A stretch of 42,702 nucleotides of DNA from an uncultured Sphingomonadales bacterium (GCA_937881525.1 CALGEE010000385.1:1-42702), one strand, 5' to 3'; numbered from the stretch's first letter, positions 8,140 through 16,895 are shown. Numbers and translations are program-made. Notes: generated by a model from the letters alone, not told the origin.

Positions 8140-9945
8140 TTAAGCGTCAAATTGAAGACTAGCGAGGCGGGCGTACAAGCCGCCTGCCGCGCTTAGCGTT
8201 GCATGGTCGCCTTCTTCGACGATCCTCCCCTGATCCATGACGATAATCCGGTCAGCGGAGCGAACGGTCGCGAGCCTGTGCGCAATGACAATTGTGGTGC
8301 GACCGACCATCAAGCGCTCGAGAGCATCCTGAACCAGTTTTTCGCTTTCGGCGTCCAGTGCGCTTGTCGCCTCATCAAGCAACAAAATAGGTGAGTCTCT
8401 CAGCAATGCGCGGGCAATCGCAAGCCGCTGCCGCTGACCACCCGAAAGCCGCGCGCCGCCTTCGCCCAAATATGTCTCCAGACCTTCGGGAAGCTCACGC
8501 AGGAAACCTGCTGCATTGGCCTTTTCCGCGGCGGCCCAAATCGCGTCGTCGCTCGCATCCCATTGACCGTAGCGCAGATTGTCGCACGCTGAGGCTGCAA
8601 ACAGCACAGTATCCTGAGGAACCAACGATATCCGCTGGCGGAATTCTGCGGGGTCTGCACTGGTCAGTACCACACCGTCAATGCGCACGGTGCCGATTTC
8701 GGGATCATAAAAGCGCTCTGCCAATTGGAATAATGTTGATTTGCCGGCGCCCGATGGCCCAACTACGGCAACCGTTTCACCCGGCGATACTTTAAGGCTG
8801 AAATCTTCAAGTGCGGCCACATCCGGCCGTGTAGGATAGCGAAAACGTACGTGTTGGAATTCCAACTGGCCACGCGCGGGTGGCATGATAACTGGGCTGG
8901 CCGGCGACGCTATTTCAGGTGCTTCATTCAGCAATTCGGCCAACCGCGATGCCGCGCCCGAAGCACGGACCAAGTCACCATATACTTCGGTCAACGCGCC
9001 AAATGAACCCGCGACAAGCGCGCCATATAAGACAACTGCGAACAGCGTGCCCGACGATATGACTCCTTCCTTCACTTGGTCGGTACCTTCCCAAACGAGC
9101 AAGGTGATGCCGCCAAATATCAAGGCCATTACCAAAGCGGTTAGAAATGCCCTCAACCGGATGCGCTTTTTGGCAGCAACAAATGTGCGTTCAACGGCGT
9201 CAGAAAATCTTACGCCTTCGCGGTTTTCTTGCCCAAAGGCTTGAACGATTTTGATCGCCGCAAGCGCTTCTGAAATGATCGTACCAATACTCGCGACATT
9301 ATCCTGACTATTACGCGACGCCTTTTCCAACCGTCGTCCCAGGAACACTATCGGCAGCACGACGGCCGGAATACCCGCGAGCAGCCATATCGTCAGGCTT
9401 GGCGCAAGTCCGAACAGTAACGTCACGCCGCCTACACCGATAAAAATATTCCGGAGTGCCACCGACACCGTGGTGCCGACAATTTGTTCGATAATCGCCG
9501 TGTCTGCCGTCATCCGGCTAGCGATTTCGCCAGGTCGGTTTTCTTCGAAAAAACGCGGGGCCAGTCGTAACAAATTTTGCTGCACGGCCACGCGGATGTC
9601 GCCAACTACACGTTCGCCAAGCCAACTTACGAAGTAAAAACGGAAAGCTGTTGAGATGCCTATGATGACGACGATGCCCAACAGCAGATAGAAATACGGC
9701 GCTGGGTCGCCGCCATTTTTGGCAAAGCCTTCATCGATAATGAGGCGCAGGCCATAGGGGATGGCAAGTGTAGACCCCGCTGCTGCAATCAGCGCGAGCA
9801 GGGCATAGGTGATCTGGCGGGGATAGCGGATCGTGAAATGCCCGATCATCCGCAAACTGCCGAAATTGGGTTTTGGCTTTGCCGCAATGGTTTCTGCTGT
9901 TTCGGATGCGTTGAGGGTTGGCGCGTCGGTAGTTTCGATTGTCAT
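8140..9945 (-). CDS. ABC exporter, fused permease and ATPase (MsbA/multidrug type)
   Basis: This is a half-transporter working as a homodimer to export lipid or hydrophobic substrates. The N-terminal half (about 30-330) has six predicted membrane helices, including ITYALLALIAAAGSTLAIPYG. The C-terminal nucleotide-binding domain has Walker A GPSGAGKST, signature LSGGQRQRLAIARAL, Walker B ILLLDEATSALD and the H-loop IAHRLATV. Length (601 aa) is normal. The substrate cannot be told from sequence; MsbA-like lipid flipping or drug export are both possible. It is divergent from phaZ across about 147 nt. Confidence 0.9.
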   Translation of the reverse strand: MTIETTDAPTLNASETAETIAAKPKPNFGSLRMIGHFTIRYPRQITYALLALIAAAGSTLAIPYGLRLIIDEGFAKNGGDPAPYFYLLLGIVVIIGISTAFRFYFVSWLGERVVGDIRVAVQQNLLRLAPRFFEENRPGEIASRMTADTAIIEQIVGTTVSVALRNIFIGVGGVTLLFGLAPSLTIWLLAGIPAVVLPIVFLGRRLEKASRNSQDNVASIGTIISEALAAIKIVQAFGQENREGVRFSDAVERTFVAAKKRIRLRAFLTALVMALIFGGITLLVWEGTDQVKEGVISSGTLFAVVLYGALVAGSFGALTEVYGDLVRASGAASRLAELLNEAPEIASPASPVIMPPARGQLEFQHVRFRYPTRPDVAALEDFSLKVSPGETVAVVGPSGAGKSTLFQLAERFYDPEIGTVRIDGVVLTSADPAEFRQRISLVPQDTVLFAASACDNLRYGQWDASDDAIWAAAEKANAAGFLRELPEGLETYLGEGGARLSGGQRQRLAIARALLRDSPILLLDEATSALDAESEKLVQDALERLMVGRTTIVIAHRLATVRSADRIIVMDQGRIVEEGDHATLSAAGGLYARLASLQFDA

Positions 9946-10013
9946 TGGCCTCGCCTAGCAGTGCGCAGATGCAGTAACAATCCGCCATGGATCGGGTAAA
10001 TGCTTTTCTTATG

Positions 10014-10024
10014 GTGCAATGCAC
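10014..10024. promoter_or_regulatory. GTGCA-A-TGCAC palindrome upstream of phaZ
   Basis: A perfect 5+1+5 palindrome lies about 70 nt before the phaZ start, in the region divergent with the ABC exporter. TGC/GCA-rich dyads resemble sites bound by the PHA-responsive repressor PhaR in other alphaproteobacteria. That link is inference from a short site, and no phaR gene is in the window. Confidence 0.3.
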
Positions 10025-10092
10025 AACAAATGCGTAAAGCAGAGGACAATCGCGAATTCATTTCGCCGGCTCGAATATTTAAAGGCCCCAAT

Positions 10093-11325
10093 ATGCTGTA
10101 TACTGGATACGACCTTCAACGTGGCTGGCTTGCCGGCGCAGGCTGGGTTGCGCAAAAACAGGCAGAATGGCTTAAAACGCTTCCTTCGACCTTCAATTAT
10201 GGTGGCATGGCACCTGTGGCCGCTTCTGCGCTTGAGGTTTTTGCGCATTCCGTTCTACCGCGCGGAAAGCCTACCTTCGGGTTGAATGAAGTTATAATCG
10301 ATGGCAAAACCTTGGTGGTTCAAGAGGAAAATGCGGCCCGCAAGCCATTCGGCCAGTTGAAGCGTTTCGTCTACGAAGGCAGCAGCGAAAAGCCACGGTT
10401 GCTCATCTGCGCACCGATGTCCGGGCATTTTGCAACGCTTTTGCGTGGCACAGTCGAGCGCATGATGATCACGCATGATGTCTACATTACCGACTGGAAA
10501 GACGCCCGCGAAGTTCCGTTGACGGGTGGTGGCTTCGACCTTGAAACCTACATCGACTATCTCATTGAGTGGCTCGAATTTCTCGGCCCCGATGCAGGCG
10601 GGCGCGGTGCGCACATGCTCGCGGTCTGCCAGCCGTCGGTTCCGGCCTATGCAGCCGCAGCCGTAATGGCCGCGAAGCAGCACCCGCTGCGTCCGCGCAC
10701 ACTGACGATGATGGGTGGTCCAATCGATACGCGCGAAGCGCCGACCGCGGTGAACAACCATGCAACGCAGCGGCCACATGCATGGTTCGTGCAAAATGTG
10801 ATTGCAACTGTCCCGTCATATTACAAGGGTTCAGGCCGCCGTGTGTACCCCGGGTTTCTGCAGCTTTCGGGATTCATGTCGATGAACTTAGGCAACCACA
10901 TGATGAGCCATTGGTCCATGTTCTCCGACCTTGTCATAGGCGACGGCGAAAGTGCGGATCGGCAAAAGGAATTTTACAACGAATATCGGGCAGTGTGCGA
11001 CATGACGGCGGAATTCTATCTGCAAACCGTTGATACCGTGTTCCAACGCCATTTGTTGCCCAGGGGCGAATTCAACTATCGCGGCCAGCTGGTCGATCCA
11101 GCCGCCATTAGCGATATTGGTTTGCTCGCGATTGAAGGTGAGCGTGATGATATCAGCGGCCTGGGGCAGACGAAGGCAGCGCTGAACATCGCAACTGGCT
11201 TGCCTGGAGCGTTTAAGAAATATCATATGGCGCCTGAAGTTGGCCATTACGGCATTTTCAACGGCAGCAAATGGCGTGAAACAATTGCGCCAGTCGTTGA
11301 AGACTGGATATCCAGCCACAATTGA
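10093..11325 (+). CDS. phaZ: Intracellular polyhydroxyalkanoate depolymerase PhaZ
   Basis: PhaZ mobilises stored polyhydroxybutyrate granules to hydroxybutyrate oligomers. The track start at 10000 is too early; ATG 10093 (MLYTGYDLQRGWL) has AAAGG 7 nt upstream. The 410-aa protein has an alpha/beta-hydrolase core with LLICAPMSGHFATLLRG and the Cys-type nucleophile elbow MLAVCQPSVPAYAAA. Cys is about residue 179, matching the catalytic Cys of PhaZ1-type enzymes. A C-terminal His lies in APEVGHYGIFNG. The thiolase and MaoC genes further along could belong to the same storage metabolism, though no phaC or phasin gene is seen. Confidence 0.93.
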   Translation: MLYTGYDLQRGWLAGAGWVAQKQAEWLKTLPSTFNYGGMAPVAASALEVFAHSVLPRGKPTFGLNEVIIDGKTLVVQEENAARKPFGQLKRFVYEGSSEKPRLLICAPMSGHFATLLRGTVERMMITHDVYITDWKDAREVPLTGGGFDLETYIDYLIEWLEFLGPDAGGRGAHMLAVCQPSVPAYAAAAVMAAKQHPLRPRTLTMMGGPIDTREAPTAVNNHATQRPHAWFVQNVIATVPSYYKGSGRRVYPGFLQLSGFMSMNLGNHMMSHWSMFSDLVIGDGESADRQKEFYNEYRAVCDMTAEFYLQTVDTVFQRHLLPRGEFNYRGQLVDPAAISDIGLLAIEGERDDISGLGQTKAALNIATGLPGAFKKYHMAPEVGHYGIFNGSKWRETIAPVVEDWISSHN

Positions 11326-11338
11326 GCGGCGAAATGTC

Positions 11339-11376
11339 CTGCGCAATTTGGACCTGCCTAATAGCATTTTGCGCAG
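11339..11376. repeat. 8-bp perfect inverted repeat between phaZ and the epimerase gene
   Basis: CTGCGCAA (11339-11346) and TTGCGCAG (11369-11376) can pair around a 22-nt loop just after the phaZ stop. There is no U-run, so it is not a classical terminator. It may be a transcript-end structure or a protein site. Confidence 0.35.
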
Positions 11377-11401
11377 TACCGATTTCTGCGGGTTTTCACG
11401 G

Positions 11402-12385
11402 ATGACCTTGCATATTACAGCCACTATCGAACGCTGGCCGGTGGATGGCCATTTCACCATCGCGCGCGGGGCGAAGCAATTTGTCGACCTGTTGGTCGTC
11501 ACCGTCAGTGATGGCACGCACATCGGTTATGGCGAAGGCGCCGCGATTTATTACCAAGGCGAAACAGCCGAAAAATGCTTGGGGCAGGTCGAGCGCTTCA
11601 GTGACGAACTTGGGGGCCACCCCGTCCCAATTGCGCGTGAGATATTGCAATCCATCCTGCCGCCCGGCGCTGCGCGCAATGCGCTTGATTGTGCGCTTTG
11701 GGATTTGGAGGCCAAGCAAGCCGGAGTCGCGCTTTGGGCATTGGTTGGCATGGCAACACCTCCGCTACCTTTGCAAACCGCCTTCACCATATCGCTGGGT
11801 GCGCCTGAGGCGATGCATGCCGATGCCCGCAGCGCGGCGGACAAAGGCTATGGCTTGCTCAAACTTAAATTGAACGGAGAAGCCGACCGCGACCGTGTGG
11901 CTGCGGTTCGGGCAGGGGCTCCAAACGCGCAAATCATCGTCGATGCGAATGAAAGCTGGGGCGGGATAGATATCGCTGCTGAAGCTGAAGCGCTCAAAAA
12001 TCTTGGCGTTGCGATGATCGAGCAGCCTTTGCCCGCAGGACGCGATGCCGCGCTTGCAGATATATCATCGCCGCTGCTCATTGTCGCCGATGAAAGCTGC
12101 CATATCGCGGCGGATGTTGCGCGACTGCGCGGCCTATATCAGGGCGTGAACATCAAGCTGGATAAGGCAGGCGGTCTGACTGAGGCTCTGGCGCTCCGTA
12201 AGGCTGCTGAGAACGCAAAGATACAGGTCATGGTCGGATGTATGCTGTCGACCAGCCTTGCCATCCAGCCGGCGTTTCTGGTCGCCCAAAAGGCTGAGTG
12301 GGTTGACCTGGACGGGCCAGCCTTGCTCCTAAACGATAGGCCGTTCGGCTTTGTTTTTGCAAACGGGTGCCTGTCTCCGGCCTAA
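11402..12385 (+). CDS. Dipeptide (L-Ala-D/L-Glu type) epimerase, enolase superfamily
   Basis: The protein belongs to the muconate-lactonizing subgroup of enolases, which abstract the alpha proton of a carboxylate with Lys bases and Mg2+. Visible motifs are the catalytic KLKLNG, metal ligands in VDANESWGG, EQPLPAG and ADESCH, and the second Lys in NIKLDKAGG. The ORF track runs back into phaZ; ATG 11402 (MTLHITATIERWP) gives the usual N-terminus, though its Shine-Dalgarno is weak. Family members epimerise dipeptides such as L-Ala-D-Glu from murein, and sphingomonads also annotate a related N-acetyl-Glu racemase, DgcA. Substrate is not assignable here. Confidence 0.85.
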   Translation: MTLHITATIERWPVDGHFTIARGAKQFVDLLVVTVSDGTHIGYGEGAAIYYQGETAEKCLGQVERFSDELGGHPVPIAREILQSILPPGAARNALDCALWDLEAKQAGVALWALVGMATPPLPLQTAFTISLGAPEAMHADARSAADKGYGLLKLKLNGEADRDRVAAVRAGAPNAQIIVDANESWGGIDIAAEAEALKNLGVAMIEQPLPAGRDAALADISSPLLIVADESCHIAADVARLRGLYQGVNIKLDKAGGLTEALALRKAAENAKIQVMVGCMLSTSLAIQPAFLVAQKAEWVDLDGPALLLNDRPFGFVFANGCLSPA

Positions 12386-12389
12386 GAGC

Positions 12390-12893
12390 TTACAAGATAA
12401 CCTTTGCGACCTTGTCTTTAGTATCCTGTTTCGGATTGATACCCATCAGTATTTTGAAGCCAGCGACCATGCTCGACGCATCTATCCAGATTTCGGCGTT
12501 TTCGGGATCAAGCCTGATCAGCGCAACGTCGGGGTCGTCTTTTCCGCCTTCATACCAAGCAGCAACGAAGCGGTTCCACAAACGGTCAATGGTTGCCTGG
12601 TCGGTTGATTGGGAGAGCCTGCCGTGTACGGTGGCCCAGATATCATGCTCCTTTGACGCGAAATGCGCCATGGCGCGGCCGCCGGAACCAGTGTGTTGAT
12701 ATAGCTCACTTGAGCGGGAAGTGAAAAACCAGATTGGGCCTTCATATTGGCCGTCTTGGAAACCGTCGTCATCCAATTGCGCGGTCATTGGACGTGCATG
12801 GCCATCTTCGCCCTCGGCCAGCCCCAAGAACATCGTCCTGTCCGACTTTAGGGACTTCCAGAATTTTGCTTTGATTTCGGTATCGCTCGCCAT
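12390..12893 (-). CDS. Pyridoxamine 5'-phosphate oxidase-like general stress protein
   Basis: A 167-aa split-barrel flavin-binding type protein of the general-stress-protein-26/PNPOx-like group. The barrel shows GLAEGEDGHARPMTAQLDDD, PIWFFTSRSSELYQHTGSGG and IWATVHGRLSQSTD. These proteins bind FMN, FAD or F420; true pyridoxamine oxidase activity is not implied. AAGGAG lies 7 nt before the ATG, an excellent ribosome site. It converges on the epimerase gene with a gap of 4 nt. Confidence 0.82.
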   Translation of the reverse strand: MASDTEIKAKFWKSLKSDRTMFLGLAEGEDGHARPMTAQLDDDGFQDGQYEGPIWFFTSRSSELYQHTGSGGRAMAHFASKEHDIWATVHGRLSQSTDQATIDRLWNRFVAAWYEGGKDDPDVALIRLDPENAEIWIDASSMVAGFKILMGINPKQDTKDKVAKVIL

Positions 12894-12976
12894 TGTGTCA
12901 CTCCTTATGGAAGTGAAGGTAACAAGCGATACCGATTGGTGTTTCAGTATAAAGCCGACTTAATGCCCCAATGGCG

Positions 12977-13270
12977 TTAAACCGCGTCGAGATACTCAAT
13001 GTCGGGTGCGCCCGCGAGGCAGGGACCAAGCTTTGGTCCTGCGGCTTGGAAATAGTCGCTGGCACCATGCGCAGTGAGCGCGTCTTGATCGACATATTGT
13101 TCAAGCACTTTGTAAACCTGCGGGTTCGACCGTGACCGGGTCAACGCATAAAATACGTTCCCCGGTTCATTGGCCCGAACGACCGCCGCGAGTTCGGCAA
13201 AAACAGCCTCAAAATCTTCGTTCTTGCCTTCTGCGACGGTGAGGGTCGCGATAACGCCAATAGCTGCCAT
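12977..13270 (-). CDS. Antibiotic biosynthesis monooxygenase (ABM/YgiN-like) domain protein
   Basis: The 97-aa sequence has the dimeric ferredoxin-like ABM fold pattern: IGVIATLTVAEGKNEDFEAVF, a helix ending AAVVRANEPGN, and the strand KVLEQYVDQDALTAHGASDYF. Such proteins include quinol and quinone monooxygenases and many of unknown substrate. AAGGAG lies 7 nt before the ATG at 13270. It sits directly after the thiolase gene on the same strand (21 nt), so the two are probably cotranscribed. Confidence 0.82.
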   Translation of the reverse strand: MAAIGVIATLTVAEGKNEDFEAVFAELAAVVRANEPGNVFYALTRSRSNPQVYKVLEQYVDQDALTAHGASDYFQAAGPKLGPCLAGAPDIEYLDAV

Positions 13271-13291
13271 GCGGCTGCTCCTTAAATATAA

Positions 13292-14470
13292 CTAAAAGAT
13301 TTCGAACAGGCCGGCTGCACCCATGCCACCGCCAACGCACATGGTGACAACACCATATTTCGCACCGCGGCGCTTGCCTTCGATCAAAGCGTGGCCGGTG
13401 CAACGTGCGCCAGTCATGCCATAAGGATGTCCAACCGAAATCGATCCGCCATTGACGTTCAAAAGCTCGTTTGGAATGTCCAATTTGTCGCGGCAGTAAA
13501 GGACTTGCACCGCGAATGCTTCGTTCAGTTCCCAGATGCCGATATCGTCCATCTTTAGGCCAAAACGCTGAAGCAATTTGGGGATGGCGAACACGGGACC
13601 AATGCCCATTTCATCGGGCTCAGTGCCCGCAACTGCCATGCCGACATAACGGCCAAGTGGGGTCAGCCCCTTTTTCTCGGCCAGCTTGGCTTCCATCAGG
13701 ATGGATGCCGACGAACCGTCGGACAGCTGGCTTGCGTTGCCGGCAGTGATGGTCATGTCCGGGCCAAGGACCGGCTGAAGCGCCTGCAGACCCGAAAGTT
13801 GGGTATCCGCACGATTGCCTTCATCCTTTGCGATCGTCACTTCCTTCTGGCTGACTTCGCCCGTTTCCTTGTTCACGACGTTCATCATCGTGGTTACAGG
13901 AACGATTTCCGCATCAAAATGTCCAGCAGCTTGCGCCGCGGCAGTGCGTTGCTGCGATTGCAGGGCATATTTGTCCATGGCGTCGCGGCCGATGTTATAA
14001 CGCTTCGCTACGACTTCGGCAGTCTGCAGCATCGGCATGTAAATCGAATTGTGCATTTCTACCAATTCACGGTCAGGCTGAACGCGCATTTCCTTGGTTT
14101 GCACCAACGAAATCGATTCTTGTCCGCCAGCGGCCATGACATCGACATTGTCGACGATGATGTGCTTTGCAGCCGTAGCAATCGACATCAGGCCCGACGA
14201 ACATTGGCGGTCCATCGTCATGCCAGATACAGAAACAGGCAAACCAGCGCGCAGCGCAACTTGGCGTGCAAGGTTACCGCCTTGCGTGCCCTGCTGAAGC
14301 GCGGAGCCCCAGAGCACGTCGTCGATTTCGCCGCCTTCGATGCCAGCGCGCTCAACAGCGGCCTTAAGTGAGTAGCTGCCAAGTGTTGGCCCGAGTGTTG
14401 CGTTAAACCCGCCGCGATAGGCTTTGCCGATGGCGGTACGGGCGGTGGATACGATTACTGCGTCACGCAT
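13292..14470 (-). CDS. Acetyl-CoA C-acyltransferase (thiolase)
   Basis: A full-length 392-aa thiolase that condenses or cleaves beta-ketoacyl-CoA. The nucleophilic Cys is in [12 protein letters not shown] (about residue 88), the His in [16 protein letters not shown], and the C-terminal Cys in [23 protein letters not shown] precedes the ATG by about 8 nt. Upstream MaoC and downstream ABM genes are on the same strand at short gaps (24 and 21 nt). A degradative (FadA-like) or biosynthetic (PhaA-like) role cannot be separated from sequence alone. Confidence 0.92.
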   Translation of the reverse strand: MRDAVIVSTARTAIGKAYRGGFNATLGPTLGSYSLKAAVERAGIEGGEIDDVLWGSALQQGTQGGNLARQVALRAGLPVSVSGMTMDRQCSSGLMSIATAAKHIIVDNVDVMAAGGQESISLVQTKEMRVQPDRELVEMHNSIYMPMLQTAEVVAKRYNIGRDAMDKYALQSQQRTAAAQAAGHFDAEIVPVTTMMNVVNKETGEVSQKEVTIAKDEGNRADTQLSGLQALQPVLGPDMTITAGNASQLSDGSSASILMEAKLAEKKGLTPLGRYVGMAVAGTEPDEMGIGPVFAIPKLLQRFGLKMDDIGIWELNEAFAVQVLYCRDKLDIPNELLNVNGGSISVGHPYGMTGARCTGHALIEGKRRGAKYGVVTMCVGGGMGAAGLFEIF

Positions 14471-14494
14471 GGGAGTAGTTCCTTGAAGTAAAAA

Positions 14495-14953
14495 TTATAC
14501 GAAAAACTGGCTGATCCATTCAGCCTGAAGTGCTGGCTTTTCCTCGCCCTCAATCTCAACGGTGAATTCAAGCGTTTGTTGCCATTGGCCAGGGCGCTTT
14601 TCAACAAGCTCAAGCAGCTTGAAATGGCCACGCACGCGTTTGCCCGAACGGACAGGGGCGAGAAAACGTGTTTTGTTGCCGCCATAATTGACGCCCATTT
14701 TCACGCCTGCAACCTTGGGGCAATCGGACTTGGCGCTCATCACGGGGAAAAGCGATAAGGTAAGAAAACCGTGGGCGATCGTGCCGCCAAATGGTGTTTG
14801 CTTGGCCATTTCTTCGTTGATGTGAATGAACTGATGATCGCCTGTGGCATCAGCGAACTTGTTGATCATGTCCTGATCAACCAAAATCCACTCGGATACG
14901 CCAATATTCTGGCCAACTTTCGTCGCGAATTCGGCGGGTGTAATTGGGGTCAT
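14495..14953 (-). CDS. MaoC-family (R)-specific enoyl-CoA hydratase/dehydratase
   Basis: A 152-aa single hot-dog domain protein. The hydratase-2 motif is clear: an Asp-His-containing ATGDHQFIHINEEMA followed by FGGTIAHGFLTLSL. Family members hydrate trans-2-enoyl-CoA to the (R)-3-hydroxyacyl form, which links beta-oxidation to PHA synthesis. AGGAGAG lies 5 nt before the ATG. It is 24 nt upstream of the thiolase gene on the same strand, so an acyl-CoA operon is likely. Confidence 0.9.
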   Translation of the reverse strand: MTPITPAEFATKVGQNIGVSEWILVDQDMINKFADATGDHQFIHINEEMAKQTPFGGTIAHGFLTLSLFPVMSAKSDCPKVAGVKMGVNYGGNKTRFLAPVRSGKRVRGHFKLLELVEKRPGQWQQTLEFTVEIEGEEKPALQAEWISQFFV

Positions 14954-15086
14954 ATAGTCTCTCCTGCATCTTTATTTGATAACTTCGTGGCGGTTTCAAA
15001 CGCGCAATACAAGCCCTGCCTGTTTGCCGTTACGGCATCCTGGCGGCCTTTCACCCCATAAGCTGCGAATCAGCTTTTGGAAGGCG

Positions 15087-16241
15087 CTACTGCGGGCCTG
15101 ATGGCGTCGCATATGGCATCACCATCTCGCCATCGGGCGCCGCTGTAAACGTCGTCAGCGTAGGATAGGCAAAGGATATCCCCTCGCGGGCAAAGCTCTC
15201 GATGATCGCGATGCCGACATCATGGCGGGCCTGAAACATCTGTTCGACATCATCGCTCTCAATATCGAACACCAGATGGAAATCGAGCGCGCTTGGGGCA
15301 AAATCGTTGAACCCCGCGCGGATGAATTGCGCGCCGTTCGCTTCAACTGCCACGCGCAAAATCTCTGGCACGCGTCGCGCCAGGGCAGGGGGCGTTTGAT
15401 ACACAAGCGTCAGAACAAACGTCACGCGCCGGTATAAAGTCAGCGTGTTATTGGTAATTTCCTTTTCCAGCAATTTGCTGTTCGAAATAATCTTCTCTTC
15501 ACCCGTCAGCGCCCGCAGCCTTGTGCTTTTCATGCCGATGACTTCAACACGCGCAGTTGTGTTGTCATACGACACGGTATCACCGCGCCGGAATGGCTTG
15601 TCGAATATGATCGAGATTGCGGCGAACAGGTCGGAAAAAATACCCTGGGCCGCAAGACCAATGGCAATACCGCCAACGCCAAGGCCCGCAACCAGGCCAG
15701 TGACATTGACTCCCAAATTGTCGAGCACCACGATGGCCGCGACAGAAAACAAGACAAAGCTGACAAGCAAGCGGATCAAGACCATCGCGCTTTGTAGCGT
15801 TTCATTTTCATGCAAGCCTTCGCCAGCGCGCCGCTCGATCAACCCCAAGATGATTTCACGCAGCCAGATCGCGACTTGCACGACGATGGCGATAGTAAAC
15901 AATATATCGATAAAATGGTTCAGCGCGGCTGGCGCGCTGGCGATCTGGTTCACCAGCTCAATCGACACCATGACACGGAAAAAGTTGCTGGTACGCGCAA
16001 GGGTCCGCGCGATGATGGATTTCAAATGCGCACGATGTTCGCTCTCCCGCGCGATTTTCGACGCGATCCGTTTCAGCCAGCTGAGCGTAAGAAAGACGAT
16101 GACGGCCGCAGTGATTGCAATGCCAAGTTCGACAGAGTTGCTGTGTACCCAATGCGTCAGCGCCTCCCAATAAACTTGGATGCGTGGGCCAATGAATTCG
16201 GTTTCAATGCGCGGCAGGGCGGATGCGTGTTGTGCAGTCAT
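15087..16241 (-). CDS. Mechanosensitive ion channel of the MscS family
   Basis: A small-conductance channel that releases solutes on hypo-osmotic shock. The N-terminal half has several membrane segments (LGIAITAAVIVFLTLSWL; LFTIAIVVQVAIWLREIILG; LVSFVLFSVAAIVVLDNLG). The pore-lining TM3 is the Gly/Ala-rich VAGLGVGGIAIGLAAQGIFSD, followed by the family beta-domain (FDKPFRRGDTVSYDN). At 384 aa it is a mid-sized member. AAGGGGC precedes the ATG. The 133-nt gap downstream to the MaoC gene holds only a weak 6-bp stem. Confidence 0.93.
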   Translation of the reverse strand: MTAQHASALPRIETEFIGPRIQVYWEALTHWVHSNSVELGIAITAAVIVFLTLSWLKRIASKIARESEHRAHLKSIIARTLARTSNFFRVMVSIELVNQIASAPAALNHFIDILFTIAIVVQVAIWLREIILGLIERRAGEGLHENETLQSAMVLIRLLVSFVLFSVAAIVVLDNLGVNVTGLVAGLGVGGIAIGLAAQGIFSDLFAAISIIFDKPFRRGDTVSYDNTTARVEVIGMKSTRLRALTGEEKIISNSKLLEKEITNNTLTLYRRVTFVLTLVYQTPPALARRVPEILRVAVEANGAQFIRAGFNDFAPSALDFHLVFDIESDDVEQMFQARHDVGIAIIESFAREGISFAYPTLTTFTAAPDGEMVMPYATPSGPQ

Positions 16242-16333
16242 GCCCCTTGTTTACGGTCGATGGCGACAGTGCACAAGGTCTGTGGTGCGTAGCGGGTTTA
16301 TGGGTGTTCGCACCGCATGACTATCAACACGCT

Positions 16334-16639
16334 TCAGTCATCCAGCAGCAGGGCATCGATTATCAAGCAGCGCGCACCATCGGCAACGACCGCCTGTGTT
16401 AGGGCGATGTCGGCGACGATATGACCGGGCACATGAAATTCATGTTCTGACAATATGGCCGAGAGCTTGCCCACAAAATCCTGCGTTGTTGGATGGGCAG
16501 CCTGCATCGACAGGCATATTTGCGCCCTAGAGAAGGTAAGGCTGTGCCACGGGCGTTCATGAATGACGCTGATGTCGGCAGCGGGAACGAGCGTCCGCAA
16601 CACGCGCAGTAAGGCACCTGAACCTGTACGCCCAATCAT
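16334..16639 (-). CDS. Small conserved-looking protein of unknown function (101 aa)
   Basis: No family is recognised. The 101-aa sequence alternates beta-like stretches (AADISVIHERPWHSLTFS) and helix (TQDFVGKLSAILSEHEF), then PGHIVADIALTQAVV and an acidic C-terminus (LIIDALLLDD), so it looks like a small folded alpha/beta domain. Its ATG overlaps the stop of the upstream 65-aa gene by 4 nt (ATGA), so the two are translationally coupled. The pair is divergent from the S24 regulator across a patterned promoter, which suggests shared regulation. Confidence 0.6.
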   Translation of the reverse strand: MIGRTGSGALLRVLRTLVPAADISVIHERPWHSLTFSRAQICLSMQAAHPTTQDFVGKLSAILSEHEFHVPGHIVADIALTQAVVADGARCLIIDALLLDD

Positions 16640-16833
16640 GTTGGGTGCCGATCGGTTTGGTTGCCATAATTGGACATGAACTGCCGCAATCTCGATTCCA
16701 TTTCTGGCCGAATTTCGCGCCCCATCCTGATGTCCAGCACAAGCCGCGGGTCACCCGCCGCCAAGCAACCGAATTTCGTGGGTGGCAACTCCTGATCCTC
16801 TAAAAACCGTTCAACCTGGCGTGTGATATGCAT
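16636..16833 (-). CDS. Small HTH-like protein of unknown function (65 aa)
   Basis: A 65-aa protein, MHITRQVERFLEDQELPPTK onward, with the block FGCLAAGDPRLVLDIRMGRE and then a helix RPEMESRLRQFM. The helix-loop-helix spacing and basic character resemble short XRE/Cro-like DNA-binding proteins, but this is a visual judgement. AGGAGG lies 4 nt before the ATG. It is the first gene of a two-gene unit (ATGA overlap with the 101-aa gene) and starts 123 nt from the divergent S24 regulator. Confidence 0.62.
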   Translation of the reverse strand: MHITRQVERFLEDQELPPTKFGCLAAGDPRLVLDIRMGREIRPEMESRLRQFMSNYGNQTDRHPT

Positions 16834-16864
16834 AATGCCTCCTGCGTCATTGACTCGGATGGGC

Positions 16865-16893
16865 TTGCCCGAATCGGTAAGAACAAATATAGA
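16865..16893 (+). promoter_or_regulatory. Candidate sigma-70-type promoter of the S24 regulator gene
   Basis: TTGCCC (16865-16870), a 17-nt spacer and TATAGA (16888-16893) fit a -35/-10 pair, giving a start near 16900. The -10 overlaps the GAAC-N7-GAAC element, and the first inverted-repeat operator begins about 10 nt downstream. Confidence 0.4.
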
Positions 16894-16895
16894 AC
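16881..16895 (-). promoter_or_regulatory. Putative LexA-type box, GTTC-N7-GTTC on the minus strand
   Basis: GAAC (16881-16884), seven A/T bases and GAAC (16892-16895) read GTTC-TATATTT-GTTC on the minus strand. This is the direct-repeat geometry known for LexA boxes in alphaproteobacteria. An 8-base match is expected about once by chance in a window this size, so position is the main support: it lies between a LexA/CI-type regulator and the divergent gene pair. Confidence 0.42.

Noticed and set aside
15060-15076. AAGCTG-CGAAT-CAGCTT stem after the MscS gene
   Set aside because: The stem is only 6 bp and there is no T-run in the direction of MscS transcription; too weak to call a terminator.
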